64,000 bases of DNA from Onchidella celtica (taxonomy: Eukaryota; Mollusca; Gastropoda; Systellommatophora; Onchidiidae). The DNA is taken from positions 89,012,998 through 89,076,997 of the forward strand of contig OZ007567.1 of NCBI GenBank assembly GCA_963931925.1, written 5' to 3'. The translations under genes and the position numbers were made by a program. Positions 1 through 48,456 of the stretch are shown here, in pieces. The notes below the pieces were generated by a model. It did no database searches and was not told where the DNA came from. It saw only the letters and a program-made list of their open reading frames with translations. Position 1 is the stretch's first letter, and every line of letters starts with the position of its first letter.

Positions 1-1001
1 GTCTGGAAACATTCAGAAAGACCTTTTCAAAGATTTCAGGTACACAATAAAGTCAGCATGGTGCTATTATTAAAATACACAACATACTACTATTATTGAA
101 ATACATTATTTGAAATGGTAAACAAATGCTTAAAAATCAAAGTACAATTTATACATCAATTACTTTGCCCCACTTACTTCAATCTATGAAATAATCAAAT
201 TTGTCATATTCATGGACAATGCAATAATTTCTGTGAAGATTATTAAATCTTAAGGACAAAATGCCCCACAAAGTACCACATTAAGTCGTAAAACACCGTG
301 CACTGAAAGTACCATATAGGCAAGTTAACACATTAAAGCTGTGTGCACCCCTACACAAGCATTCCAGAGAACAACACTGAACTAAGTAAAGTGAAAATAT
401 TCATATGCACATGATATGCATCCTATTCAGTTGTCTCCTTTATTTCAGTAAATTTTATTGCCCTCTTTAATGGCTCTCGATTGTTTCCCTCATCCATGGA
501 CTGTTCCCCTCCAATACTCTTAGGCACTATATTGCATCATTCACCTTATTCTTACAGCAGTAAAGCTGGTTCCACTATAGATTCCTTTGAAAAAATGACT
601 TGAGTTTTGAAGTGTGTAACCTAAAATCAACACCTACTTCATTGTAGGGCAATTTTTGTGTGGGGGAAAAAAGTTAATTAATTATGCATGTAAAACAATT
701 ATGTACATGGAAGAAATCCTCAAAATGGAAATGTTATGCATTAAAAAGCTTATTATTCCATTAAAAAAAATTCATACGAAGCAAAAGTAGCATTTTACGA
801 GACATTAACCCTCACACTCTTCTGCTAAATAAATTAAAATTGAATATTAGGTACAACAGCAAGTGGGATGACAAAAATAACATCATTTCGATAATTTTGT
901 GTCAGTTAAGTCATGAAAAAAATAATAATGTTGCTCATATAAATGCTGCTTCTTGCTTCAAAAATGTGATACACGCCACATTTTGATGAAGTATCACAGA
1001 T
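1..1001. other. Left flank of the inverted repeat, diverged from its partner
   Basis: No gene is supported here. This is the 3'-flanking DNA of the left-arm ligase gene. Its reverse complement aligns with about 40894-42116, but with substitutions and small indels of several percent; the first mismatch outward is 1001 against 40894. Positions 60-67 (GGTGCTAT) are the uninterrupted equivalent of the site occupied by a MITE on the right (41828-42048). Confidence 0.8.
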
Positions 1002-1890
1002 TAAATACTCATTGATTCTATCAAGGCTAGCTACAGGAATCAATCAGGTAAAATTGAAATGAACATAAAAATAGAAAAAAAAAGAACAACACCAAAGGAA
1101 TACAAAAAATAAAACATATGCAAATATATATATAAAAAAAGAAGCAAACAAACAAAAGCAACCAAAATTCCCAAATTGCATAGGGATTATCACATCTACA
1201 ATATAAGTAATGGCAACTGAAGTAAAGATAGTTCACTACAATATGATTGACATGCAGCTGATCATGTCCCACACACATGCAGTTCCTAAGTGATGAAGCA
1301 TTGAACTTCCACACTGCTGGTAATTTTTTCTGTTCTCAGATAACATCATCCTGTGTAGTCTTGACACACATCAGTTACAATATCAAGTGTCAAATCACAC
1401 ATTTTATTATCCCCCGAACTGTTGACTACTCTTCTCATGCTCATGCCATTTGTTTATATATGTCATAACTTATATAGCCAGAATGCTCAACGAGTATAAA
1501 ACACTAAATACCTTTCAAAGGGCTGTTGTTTGTGATTTTTTAAAACTGTATTGAAAATGAATTCAATAGTAGTTTTGCTTTCAGTCATAATCTGTTGAAA
1601 ATTTGTTCTCATATGCCATTCCACACTTGAAAAAGGTTTATGTTTCTAGCTCTAGTCATTTTCAATTAGAACAACTACAAGAGGTGCCAAAATTTCAGTA
1701 TGGCAGCCATTTTGTTTGTAACTAGGGAAATTACAAGGAGTTGAAACTAACAAAGCACTTGGACTATTGAAAAAAGAGAAGAATACTCTAGTATGTCGAA
1801 ATTACCTTATTAATCCCAATTAAATGCCTCAATATATCTGCAAGGAACTGACTCTTCACACCCTCCAGCCTACTGTGTCAATCAAAGAAA

Positions 1891-17981
<16,091 letters not shown>

Positions 17982-18114
17982 CTGAAACATGAAAGAATGC
18001 ATGAACAATTGTAATCTGCTTACAGTTTCTCAACACAAAAGCTGAATATAACAGTGGACCTTTTCAAAATTTGACAGCTTAAATAAAAAGGATTCATGAT
18101 AAAAATATTTTTCA

Positions 18115-20050
18115 CAGTTTTCAAATAGTCTCCTTCTTAAACTCCTGAAAGCGAATGTGTCCAACTGGATGTACAAATGGATAAAACAATACATCACCGA
18201 TAGGAGAGCAAAAGTAAGGTTACAAGGGAAACAAAGTAGCACTGCACAACTGAAACATGGAAGTCCCTCAGGGAGGAGTGATATCCCCCACACTCTTCAC
18301 CCTCTTCATGAATGACATAAAAGAAATTCTAACTCCAAGAGTGAAAGCAGTAATGTATGCTGATGATCTGGCACTACTCTGTTCAGAGACAAGCCTTGGC
18401 ACAGCTCATATGCGTCTTCAGTCTACCCTAAATAACCTACAACAGTGGACATCAACATGGAACATGAAGCTGAATGCCAAGAAAACAACTTATACAGTCT
18501 TTAGTCTCTCCACCAGAATGCAGTCACCTAAACAAAATCAACAACGAGCTTCTCATCAAAGATGACTCACCCTCATACCTCGGAGTTACATTTGACCAAC
18601 GACTAACATGGAAAGCCCAACTGGAAAAGGTCCAAATTAAAGCAATGCAGCGGATTGCTCTCTTAAAAAAGTTAGTAGGTACAGATTGGGGTGCAACACA
18701 AAACATACTCAACAAAACCTACGCTGGATACATTTGTCCGGTTCTGGAGTATGGTATCTCAGCCTGGGGAGCAGCGGCAAAGAGCAATCTCCAGAGAGTG
18801 GAACGCATCCAAAATCAGAGCCTTCGAATCATCACTGGGGGAATGAAATCCACACATATTGTAGAGATGGAGAGCATCACTGGTTTGCAACCACTGGAGG
18901 ACAGGAAAAATGGAAAAACTAACCTCACAGCTAACAAAGTTTCAAAACCTTCGAAATCACCCTGTGAATGATAGAGTAAAGAAACCAACAAAAAGCAGAC
19001 TAAAGAGAACCAGCTTTATAAATTCAGCTAGACAGCAGTTAAACAACCGTAAAATCCCACCCACAGATGAAGACGAGGACCTTACAGAGGTTGACTGCTG
19101 CCCTCCATGGGAAAGACAACACTTTCCCCTAATCAAAGACACTATTTATGGCATCACCTCCAAGACCAATCAGTACACTGCAGAGCTGCAATCACTCACC
19201 CAGGAAACGCTGGACAGCTCCTATCCGCAAAACAACTGGATCCGGGTGTTCACGGACGGGTCAGCACAAGAAGCCATAAGAGATGGAGGAGGTGGTATCC
19301 AATGGACTAATGGGGAAGAATCAGAACTATCAGTACCCACAGGGAAATATTCTACTAACTACAGAGCCAAAACAGAAGCCATACTAGAAGTTGTGCTAAA
19401 CTTGCAAAACCGAGACATCCACAACAAAAAAATAGTTATTCTCACAGATGCTAGGTCTGTCCTACTGGTCCTTCAAAGTTCACATGATTATCATCAAAAC
19501 AAACTCACCTCTGCAGTTGTGCCACACAGCAAGCAACCTGCTTCTCCAGTGGATCCCTGGCCACTGTAACATCATCGGAAACAATAAGGCAGACACTCTG
19601 GCAAAAAATGGCGCAAACCTCCCTCAAGTCAGAGAAAACATAACAGTCTCAGACGCCAAAAGTCACATTATGGCAGCCTTGAAATCCAAGTGGAAACAAA
19701 GTCATCCAAGCCATGTAACAGATGATGCAATACACTTGCTCAGCAGAAAGGAGCAAACTTTCATTTTTAGGCTGAGAACTGGACATAACAGACTCTGGCC
19801 GCATCTTTACAAAAAATTCAGGGTTGGAGAAACTGAGACATGCCTATGTGGAAATTCCCCAGAGAATGCAGAACATGTCCTCCAACAATGCCCCCTATAC
19901 AGAGGGAAAACAGCTGGCCCTGAGGTGTGGCACTACACACTAAGCTATATGGGACAGTAGAGGAACTCAGGAGCACAGCATCCTTCATAAAGGCTACCAG
20001 CCTCCTGATATAAACAGCCTGACACGAAGAACGCAAAAGAAGAAGAAATA
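18115..20050 (+). mobile_element. 5'-truncated LINE with RT and RNase H (left copy)
   Basis: In order, it encodes the second half of a reverse transcriptase (PQGGVISPTLF, then YADDLALL), an RNase H domain (FTDGSA, an ELH-like helix, LTDARS, QWIPGHCNIIGNNKADTLAK) and a C-terminal CLCGNSPENAEHVLQQC zinc motif. The reading frame jumps at about 18265, 18530, 18930 and 19470, so the copy is dead. RNase H plus a terminal zinc motif fits the I/Jockey-related LINEs (family knowledge). The element lies antisense in the first visible intron of the host gene. The 5' limit is approximate; the 3' end is near the AAGAAGAAGAAAT stretch at 20038-20050. Confidence 0.8.
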
Positions 20051-20147
20051 GTGATAAAATCATCCAAGACAAATATTCTTTTTTTTATTTTTTATATAAA
20101 ACTACAATTAAAAAAAGCAATTTCATGTGACAAAGGTTTTCACTGAG

Positions 20148-20347
20148 NNNNNNNNNNNNNNNNNNNNNNNNNNNNNNNNNNNNNNNNNNNNNNNNNNNNN
20201 NNNNNNNNNNNNNNNNNNNNNNNNNNNNNNNNNNNNNNNNNNNNNNNNNNNNNNNNNNNNNNNNNNNNNNNNNNNNNNNNNNNNNNNNNNNNNNNNNNNN
20301 NNNNNNNNNNNNNNNNNNNNNNNNNNNNNNNNNNNNNNNNNNNNNNN
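20148..20347. other. Assembly gap, 200 Ns
   Basis: Exactly 200 unknown bases, a round placeholder length. The sequence to its left is the reverse complement of sequence starting 1,400 bp to its right, so the gap joins two contigs that share a locus in opposite orientation. Confidence 0.99.
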
Positions 20348-40004
<19,657 letters not shown>

Positions 40005-41827
40005 TTTCTTTGATTGACACAGTAGGCTGGAGGGTGTGAAGAGTCAGTTCCTTGCAGATATATTGAGGCATTTAATTGGGATTAATAAGGTAATTTCGAC
40101 ATACTAGAGTATTCTTCTCTTTTTTCAATAGTCCAAGTGCTTTGTTAGTTTCAACTCCTTGTAATTTCCCTAGTTACAAACAAAATGGCTGCCATACTGA
40201 AATTTTGGCACCTCTTGTAGTTGTTCTAATTGAAAATGACTAGAGCTAGAAACATAAACCTTTTTCAAGTGTGGAATGGCATATGAGAACAAATTTTCAA
40301 CAGATTATGACTGAAAGCAAAACTACTATTGAATTCATTTTCAATACAGTTTTAAAAAATCACAAACAACAGCCCTTTGAAAGGTATTTAGTGTTTTATA
40401 CTCGTTGAGCATTCTGGCTATATAAGTTATGACATATATAAACAAATGGCATGAGCATGAGAAGAGTAGTCAACAGTTCGGGGGATAATAAAATGTGTGA
40501 TTTGACACTTGATATTGTAACTGATGTGTGTCAAGACTACACAGGATGATGTTATCTGAGAACAGAAAAAATTACCAGCAGTGTGGAAGTTCAATGCTTC
40601 ATCACTTAGGAACTGCATGTGTGTGGGACATGATCAGCTGCATGTCAATCATATTGTAGTGAACTATCTTTACTTCAGTTGCCATTACTTATATTGTAGA
40701 TGTGATAATCCCTATGCAATTTGGGAATTTTGGTTGCTTTTGTTTGTTTGCTTCTTTTTTTATATATATATTTGCATATGTTTTATTTTTTGTATTCCTT
40801 TGGTGTTGTTCTTTTTTTTTCTATTTTTATGTTCATTTCAATTTTACCTGATTGATTCCTGTAGCTAGCCTTGATAGAATCAATGAGTATTTATTCTGTG
40901 ATACTTCATCAAAATGTGGCGTGTATCACATTTTTGAAGCAAAAAGCAGCACTTATATGAGCAACATTATTATTTTTTTCATGACTTAACTGACACAAAA
41001 TTATCGAAATGATGTTATTTTTGTCATCCCACTTGCTGTTGTACATAATATTCAATTTTATTCAGCAAAAGAGTGTGAGAGTTAATGTCTCGTAAAATGC
41101 TACTTCTGCTTTGTATGAATTTTTTTTTTTCATGGAATAGTAAGCTTTTTAATGCATAACATTTCCATTTTGAGGATTTCTTCCATGTACATTATTGTTT
41201 TACGTGCATAACTTTTCCCCCCCCCACACAAAAATTGCCCTACAGTGAAGTAGATGTTGGTTTTAGGTTACACACTTCAAAACTCAAGTCATTTTTTCAA
41301 AGGAATCTATAGTGGAACCAGCTTTACTGCTGTAGGAATAAGGTGAATGATGCAATAAAGTGCCTAAGAATATTGGAGGGGAACAGTCCATGAAGGAAGG
41401 AAATGAGCAAGATCCATTAATGAGGACAATAAGTTTTATTGAAATAAAGGAGTCAACTGAATAGGATGCATATCATGTGCATATGAATATTTTCACTTTA
41501 CTTAGTCCAGTGTTGTTCTCTAGAATGCCTGTGTACAGGGGGCATGCATTTTAGTATGTTAACTTGCCTATATAATGCTTTCAGTGCGAGGTGTTTCATG
41601 AATTAATACCATACTTTGTGGGGCATTTTGCCCTTAAGATTTAATAATCTTCTCAGAAATTATTGCATTTTCCATGCATGTGACAAATTTGATTATTTCA
41701 TGTATCAAAGTTTAAATGTGGCAAAGCAATTGATGTACAAATTGTACTTTGATTTTTAAGCATTTGTTTACTGTTTCAGTAATGTATTTCAATAACAGTA
41801 GTATGATGTGTATTTTAATAATAGCAC
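40005..41827. other. 3' flank of the ligase gene
   Basis: AT-rich with no credible coding frame. The part to 40893 is inside the identical arm; from 40894 it aligns with the left flank at several percent divergence. It may contain the 3' UTR. Confidence 0.65.
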
Positions 41828-42048
41828 CCGAGACACAATATATCGAGACGGTTCAATTCGCCAAATTCCATCCGTCTTGTGCGTGTATCATCCATGTCAA
41901 CAGTGCAACAAATTGCAGCACACCCCTTCATAATTGAACGAAAAAGACTTGTATCACAGAGCGCTGTGAGAAGTACTCACTGTGTTTACACAAGTTGTGG
42001 GCATATAGTGAAAGAAGGAATGGTCCATCTCGATATTTTCTGTCTCGG
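41828..42048. mobile_element. 221-bp MITE with 24-bp inverted ends, present on one side only
   Basis: The ends CCGAGACA..TATCGAGA and their inverse match at 21 of 24 positions. ATAGCAC(C) flanks the element on both sides (41821-41827 and 42049-42055), giving a 7-8 bp target duplication. The corresponding place on the left (60-67) has a single copy and no insert, so the insertion is directly documented. The duplication length suggests the hAT group (inference). It has no coding capacity. Confidence 0.88.
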
Positions 42049-42184
42049 ATAGCACCATGCTGACTTTTTTGTGTACCTGAAATTTTTTTTTAAGTTCTTT
42101 TTGAATATTTCCAGATCCAGTAGGTGGAAATCAGAGGGATCAAAAAGGTTACAGATGCATCATAACATTGGTTGTGATGTTAGT

Positions 42185-43810
42185 TTTTTGCAAGCTAATA
42201 CATAGTAAATAGGTAGGATAGTGCTATCAAATACAGGGGAACTATTTTGTTAACATAAGGTGACAAGGAAAGGGGCGGTCAGGTGGAGAGACCTTACAAA
42301 AGATGTTAATTACAACTATGAGAATGATTTATGATAATATGCTGCTGCTTTTGTTTTGAACAGATGAACTGAAGATTTCCTTCCTTTTTTTTTTTTTGTG
42401 GTTTTTTTTTCCACTCTAACAGAGATATTTATAAAAACAACTGATATCGTTGAACAAAGACTGAAGTTTTGACTTTTAAGACAGAACTTGGAAAACGGCA
42501 AGACACAAGAATGTGACACAGATCAGTGTATTATTCATTCAAAAATCTGAATTATTTGCATCATGGTGGAAGGTATTTATATAGCATAGATCATCAATAT
42601 ATTATAGATGTATGAGATGATCATGAATATATATTATAATATCAGTGTGTTGTGGTGGATTCATTATTATATATATTTAGCTGTACTAAGTCTTTTGTTG
42701 ACATTGAATATATTTTTCTCTAAACTACCGAAATATTTTGTCTGGCCTACCCTAACAGCAGGTTCGGATTACCTGGATTTAGAAAAACAAAGCCCTAGCC
42801 TTAATTTGACTTTACAGAAATACATGATGGAACAGTCATTGACTGATATATATATATACCAGTACCAGTAATAGTTCAGCTCTTGCAAAATGTTAGCCAT
42901 TTTTCAAACTTACCCATGCAGGGTATCATTTATGCATCCCTAACATTATTTTCTGTGTTTAATTTTTTCTGTATTTTTTTTTTTCAAGCTAATATTATAT
43001 AGTACAATGGAAAGGTGACAATGTCAAATGGAAGGAATTTTAGGAGACCAGGCAGGGAGCAGTTAGTTTTATGTACCTGACAAAGGATGTTGATTAACAT
43101 AAATAAGTGAGTTATGGTAACATGCTGCTGTTTTGTTTTGTACATATAGGCAGATGATTTTTTTTTTGTCTTGTGTTTTTTTGTTTGTCATGATTTATTT
43201 TGTTGGGTGTTTTTTTCATGCTAATATAAAAACACTTAAGATTAGTGCACAAAGATTTTTAATTTTTAGACTGAAGACGGGAGTTTGGAAAACAGTGAGA
43301 CACAAATTGCACAGAATATGGCATGGATCACTGTGTTATTCATCCAAAAATATGAATTATTAGTATCATGGCAAAACAGATATTGTAGATCATCAACATA
43401 ATATTAACTTGAAAGATGGTTATGAATTTGTGTACATTTATGTTAGTTTATTTGCTTTACATCATCAACACCTTGTGTTATTATCATCATTACATGTATA
43501 TGATATAAAGCTCTAACTCTTTTGTTGAGATTGAGCATACTTTTCACTAAACGACGGAGAGATGTGTCCCGTGCACTACAATAACAGGTAGCATTTACCT
43601 ACATATGGAAATAAGGCCTTTCAGAATTAAGGGCCTTGTGTTGACTTTACTGAAATACATGGAAAAATAAGTGATGGAACAGTCATTTACTGCATGAGGA
43701 TGATTAGTAGGCCTGCCAGAAATAGTTAAGTTCTTACATAGCGTTGAACATTTTTTAGAGCTTACCAGCACATGTCATTTATTCATCCTTAACATTATTT
43801 TCATCATCTA
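42185..43810. repeat. Diverged tandem duplication, about 790-bp unit
   Basis: Two direct copies, about 42185-42975 and 42975-43810, share ordered landmarks: CAAGCTAATA, ATGCTGCTG, GACTGAAG..TTGGAAAAC, CTTTTGTTGA, GATGGAACAGTCATT and CCTTAACATTATTTTC. They are interrupted by poly-T tracts and small indels. No conserved reading frame is seen, so it is non-coding intergenic DNA. Confidence 0.7.
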
Positions 43811-44488
43811 TTTTGTTACCTTATAATGCTTGGTGCATAAATATGAAATTTTATCAGAATAAATTTTTAAAACTTACTCATAAAAATCATGCACAAGAAT
43901 GTTAAAGAAATTCAAATGCTTACTATTAATTGAAACAAATGAAAAATAAGGTTAGTAATTTGTTGATTTTCTGTAAGACAAGCAGAAGTGGCCAATTATA
44001 GAAATAAAACATTCCCTCTGGGTCTAATATTCCTAAGTATTTTGTTTCCAATTTTCACATGGTAATGTATTGTTATTTTGTATTTGTATAACTCTTTAAT
44101 ACCATTTGGGAAATTTGCCTTTGTGCCATTGCAGCCCAGTTACAACTGGAGCAGGCACGTCGTCGCCACAGTGCAGTGCCGATCGGCAGGGTGTTTTTTT
44201 TGGGGGGGGGGGGGGAGGGAGGGAATGAGGGAGGGGTGTGCTCAACATGTTTGTGTGTACTGGTAGAATTTAGAAGGCCTGTGATTTGAGCATTTTTTGC
44301 TTTGTTTTTGGTAATAATGAAGATTGCATGAATTTTGCAAAGAGATAGCATTATTAACACAATAAAAAGAACCTGTTGGCCATATTTTTTCACAGCTCAC
44401 AAACTGAGAAAATTAACCATGTTTGAATTAGAGTTTATCGATGCACTAAGTTTTCATAACTTTTCACTAAGTTACCTTCTTCTGGCAG
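43811..44488. other. Intergenic AT-rich DNA with poly-G run
   Basis: No gene is seen. It includes a G-rich tract at about 44198-44240 and ends where similarity to a LINE begins. Confidence 0.5.
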
Positions 44489-44521
44489 GGCCTTAGCATT
44501 GAACAGCCGAGAATCCACGGC

Positions 44522-46120
44522 GTGGGCTTCGCCGTAAAAAACTCCCTTATCAATTCGATCGCAACTCCAATTGGAGTGTCAGAACGCATCATGACACTCA
44601 GACTGAACACCCGGTCTGGTTTTACCAACATTATCTGTGTCTATGCCCCAACACTTACCTCCTCTGACGAAACCAAAGACATTTTCTACGAGGCATTGCA
44701 GAGGACTCTCCACAACATCCCTCTCACCGAAGGCCTGCTAATTCTGGGTGACTTTAACGCTCGAGTGGGAGCAGATCACTCCGCATGGCCAAAGTGCATT
44801 GGGCACTTCGGCATTGGCAACATCAACGAAAACGGGCAGCGCCTTCTGGAGCTATGCTCCGTAAACTCATTATGTGTTACAAACACGTACTTTGACCTTA
44901 AGAGATGCCAAAGAACATCATGGCGCCATCCCAGGTCTGGCCATTGGCATCAATTAGATCTTATTCTCTCAAGGAGGAAGAGTTTGGGCTGTATAAAAAT
45001 AACTCGTTCCCTCCACAGTGCTGACTGTGACACCGACCATGCACTGGTAGTCAGCAAAATCAAAATTTCGGCCAAGAAAATATACAGATCAAAAGCCCCT
45101 TCAATCCCTAAGATCAATGTAACAGCAATCAGAGATGAATCAAATAGAAAGTCATTTGAAAAGTTATTTGCTGAAAGCATGGATAATGTCACCCAATGTG
45201 ACTCGGTAGATGAAACATGGAACACTCTCAGTTCAAAAATTCATGACTGTGCCATCAAGTCTTTTGGACAGCATAAAGTTTCAAACAACGACTGGGTAGC
45301 CCAGAACAGCGAAATTCTCCTACCTCTCATTGAGCAAAAGAAATCTGCTTTCAATGAGTATAACAAAAATTGCAATCAGAGTACAAAAACTTGTTTGAAA
45401 AATGCAAAAGCTAAACTTCAGCTGGAGGTAAGACGTTGCGCCAACAAATACTGGACAGACTTGTGTAACAGCATACAAGAGGCAAATGAAAAGGGAGATA
45501 TGAAAACCGCCTTTAGTCAGATGAAAGTAGCTCTTGGGCCAATCATCACCAAAAGCGCCCCACTTAAGTCTGTAAATGGTGAACCCATTACAGATAAAAA
45601 TGAACAACTGAATAGGTGGGTAGAGCATTACTCTCTGTTGTATTCAACTGAGAAAAATATTCCACCAGATTTTGAGGAACACCTCCAAAAACTGCCAATA
45701 ATGGCCGAACTTGACGCTGAACCTTCCTTAGTCGAGCTTTCCAATGCAATCGACCACCTGTCTGCTGGAAAAGCCACAGGAAGTGACAACATTCCTGCAG
45801 AGGTATTAAAAGACCTAAAAGGCCCACTATTACCACACCTGTATAATCTGTTACTGCAGTGTTGGAAAGAAGGCGTGATACCACATGATATGAGAGACGC
45901 CAAAATTGTCACACTTTACAAGAACAAAGGAGACAAAGGCGACTGCAACAACTATCGAGGCATATCCCTCCTCAGCATTACTGGAAAGGCTTTTGCTCGC
46001 GTCATCCTCTGCCGCCTTCAACAACTGGCGGAAAAAGTCTTACCAGAAACACAATGTGGCTTTCGAAGCAAACGATCAACTATTGATATTTGCACTTCGG
46101 CAAATCCAAGAAAAATGTAA
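44522..46120 (+). pseudogene. LINE endonuclease and N-terminal reverse transcriptase
   Basis: The endonuclease part shows VYAPT, GDFNARVG, NENGQRLLELC, TSWRHPRS..HQLDLIL and CDTDHALV, matching APE-type nuclease motifs, but lacks the extreme N-terminus. The RT part begins at GSDNIPAEVLK and continues through NYRGISLLSITGKAF and QCGFRSKRST. At about 46087 a small deletion shifts the frame, and RT coding resumes in the frame read at 45906-46316 (FALRQIQEKC, FVDLTKAFDTVSR). A frameshifted, inactive copy. Confidence 0.88.
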
Positions 46121-46299
46121 AGAACAAAACAGGCCGCTTATAACATGCTTTGTGGACCTAACAAAGGCTTTCGACACCGTAAGCCGATCTGGCCTGTATG
46201 CAGTCCTTAAATCCATAGGCTGTCCACCAACATTGCTAAAACTTATTGCATCCTTCCACACTGACATGAGGGCATGTGTCAACTTTGAGGGCTGCACAT
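46088..46299 (+). pseudogene. LINE RT continuation up to the LTR insertion
   Basis: Continuation of the RT palm (ITCFVDLTKAFDTVSR contains the first catalytic Asp) in a different frame from the upstream part. Interrupted at 46299 by the LTR retrotransposon, after the CACAT target sequence at 46295-46299. Confidence 0.85.
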
Positions 46300-47480
46300 T
46301 GTCACGAGTGGAGTGAGCGATAGTTAATAATTACGGGGGGAGAGGAGAGTAAAATTAACGCACGGAGACAAGTGAGAAAGTCGTGCATGTCATGAGTGGG
46401 GGGTCTGAAGGAGGCGAAAGCGCTGTGTAACTATCACTGCAAGTTAGAAGGTCCTAGGGATCGGACCTGTGAATAATAGCCCATCGGGCAGAGATAAAAG
46501 GAAGCAGTCGAGAAGACTAGTGAGAGTCTTTCCAGTTATGACTGGTATGTAGAATGTTGATTGATTATTATGATTGATGTATTATATTATATTCGTTTAT
46601 TACCATGATGTGAATAAGTATATGTGAGGAATGTGGAAGTCCTTGATATTGGATATAGCAAGGTGCGCCATGAGCGATAGATGAAAGTGAGTTCATGGAT
46701 TTGTAGCGCGAGTGAGTAGTGTGTACTCCGATGGAAGTGTGTTACCGTGAGATGTGTGGTGAGTGGAAGGTGAACTAGTGTGTGTACGTTTCATGGGTTG
46801 TAAGGAGAGGTGGAGTGAATAGAAATGGTAGGATATTATACCAGTGTAATGTTATTCTTGTAGGTGTCGGGGACGGGCCGCAGAGCCACCTCGATGAGCA
46901 CAGGGGATAGGCCAGCATAGGGCCGGAGGCCACACATAGGCCAGAAGTGAGGCTGTCAGTGCAGGACAGTAGAGGCACATAAAGTCGTGGCAGTCAGGTC
47001 ACGGACAGGGACGTAGATATGAGAGTGAATGAGATACTATATTGTGCCATGATTGATAGGCTCGTGAACTGATATTATGTTGTTGCCATGTTGATGGCTA
47101 TGGAAATAATAATGTGTTATTGACCTGCGGAGGTGCTAGGGGAGTGCTAAGGTGTATGACAATAGGAAGGTGATATTGAGAGACTGCGGTGCCAGTGAAT
47201 CATTAATGTACTATTAAGACCCTGAGGGGAGAGGCTGAGGCCGAAGTGCCTTTAGGAGTAACTACCGGATTGTGGATCCGAGGGAGCGTGTGTGTGAGAA
47301 TAAGGCCGTTGTACGGCAGTCATTTCAATAATATAATATATGTAATTGCGCTATTATATGTATAAGTATGTTTAATAAATGTGTGAGTCTGATGGATTGT
47401 TCTGTTAAGTGTTAACTTGTTTGTTCGTGATTGTTGTCCTGTCATAACTTATTACATCTCCCAGTCTGGGATTTGTGACA
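46300..47480 (+). repeat. 5' LTR
   Basis: It begins TGTCACGAGTGG and ends TTTGTGACA. A candidate AATAAA polyadenylation signal lies at 47374-47379. All landmarks recur at +6623 in the 3' LTR with no indel. Confidence 0.96.
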
Positions 47481-47517
47481 CTGGGGGCTCGTCCGTTGTG
47501 ACACTGGGGGCTCGTCC
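47471..47517 (+). promoter_or_regulatory. Primer-binding site, tandemly duplicated
   Basis: TGGGGGCTCGTCC, the sequence that pairs with the 3' end of tRNA-Pro in several retroelements, follows the LTR at 47482-47494. It occurs again about 21 bp later at 47504-47516, with the LTR end TTGTGACA also repeated before it. Only the first copy is at the normal place next to the LTR. Confidence 0.85.
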
Positions 47518-48456
47518 TGGTTACCTGTGGTCATTTTGACATTGTGTATTCGTTATATCTAGTTGTTTTTCTGTTGTGCTAGGAATTCGTGCTGTTGTCT
47601 TTGTTCGTGGGATGAATGGAAATTTCATGATGATATGATTTATGTATGTTTATGAATAATAATATGTATTGATGCATGTATTGCTATGAATAGGTATTAA
47701 TGTGTATTTAAACTTTCCAGAGTGTGTGCGTGCAGCCTGAGGAGACAAGCGGCCAGAGCTCCGATTAAGGGGAGGAGTTAAACTCAAAATTCGAAGTTAA
47801 GTGAAACTGAAATTTTGTGCCCTGGATCGGGGGCTGTTCCTTTAATCTGTCTTTTTCCCTGTTTTTGCTGTTGTTGGCGTTATAGGTTATACGGGCGGTG
47901 GCGCGGGTTTGCTGTGTTGAACTTAGTTTATCCTTTTAAAAAGGTGTGGTAAACTTTGGAACTTCGTTCATCACAGTGAACAGTTCTGTAGGGACCTGTA
48001 TTTTTGTTTAGTTGTAGCGTTCTATCTTCCTCGTTGTTTTAGGAAGACGTTTCTCTTGTCCCTCTCTTCCCTATCTATAGATACGTTCTTTTTTTTCAGA
48101 CTCTGTTCTTGTTCGTACCTTGTAGTGTAATCGGCGTAGTTAGGTTGCAGTTTTTTCCATTATATTCTCTTTTTTAGGTCTTTGTCCTAGTCTGGTTCGT
48201 TGTCCTTGACGTACTTGTGGTCCTTCTATTGAATTTCCTTATTCTTGTCTTTTCTACTCTTTTTTATTATTAATAGTGCAGTACATTTTATGAATATAGA
48301 ATTAGTTGTGCTGTAAAGGTAAATTTCTGAATTGTATTGGATACAAGTAGGTGTGGTTATATCTGGTGTGATCTCAGGTCTCTGGTCGTGTTGTTAGTGA
48401 TCATACCGACAGGTTAGCCGTTTTGGTAATACATACCATAACCATAAATCTGTGAA
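47518..48456 (+). other. Untranslated leader of the LTR retrotransposon
   Basis: About 0.94 kb without a significant frame, between the primer-binding site and the gag start. T-rich in its second half. Packaging signals would be expected here, but none can be identified by eye. Confidence 0.7.

Noticed and set aside
46775-46978. 67-codon minus-strand frame repeated at 53398-53601
   Set aside because: Its duplication is explained by the two LTRs. It has no homology I recognise and is read antisense through the LTR.
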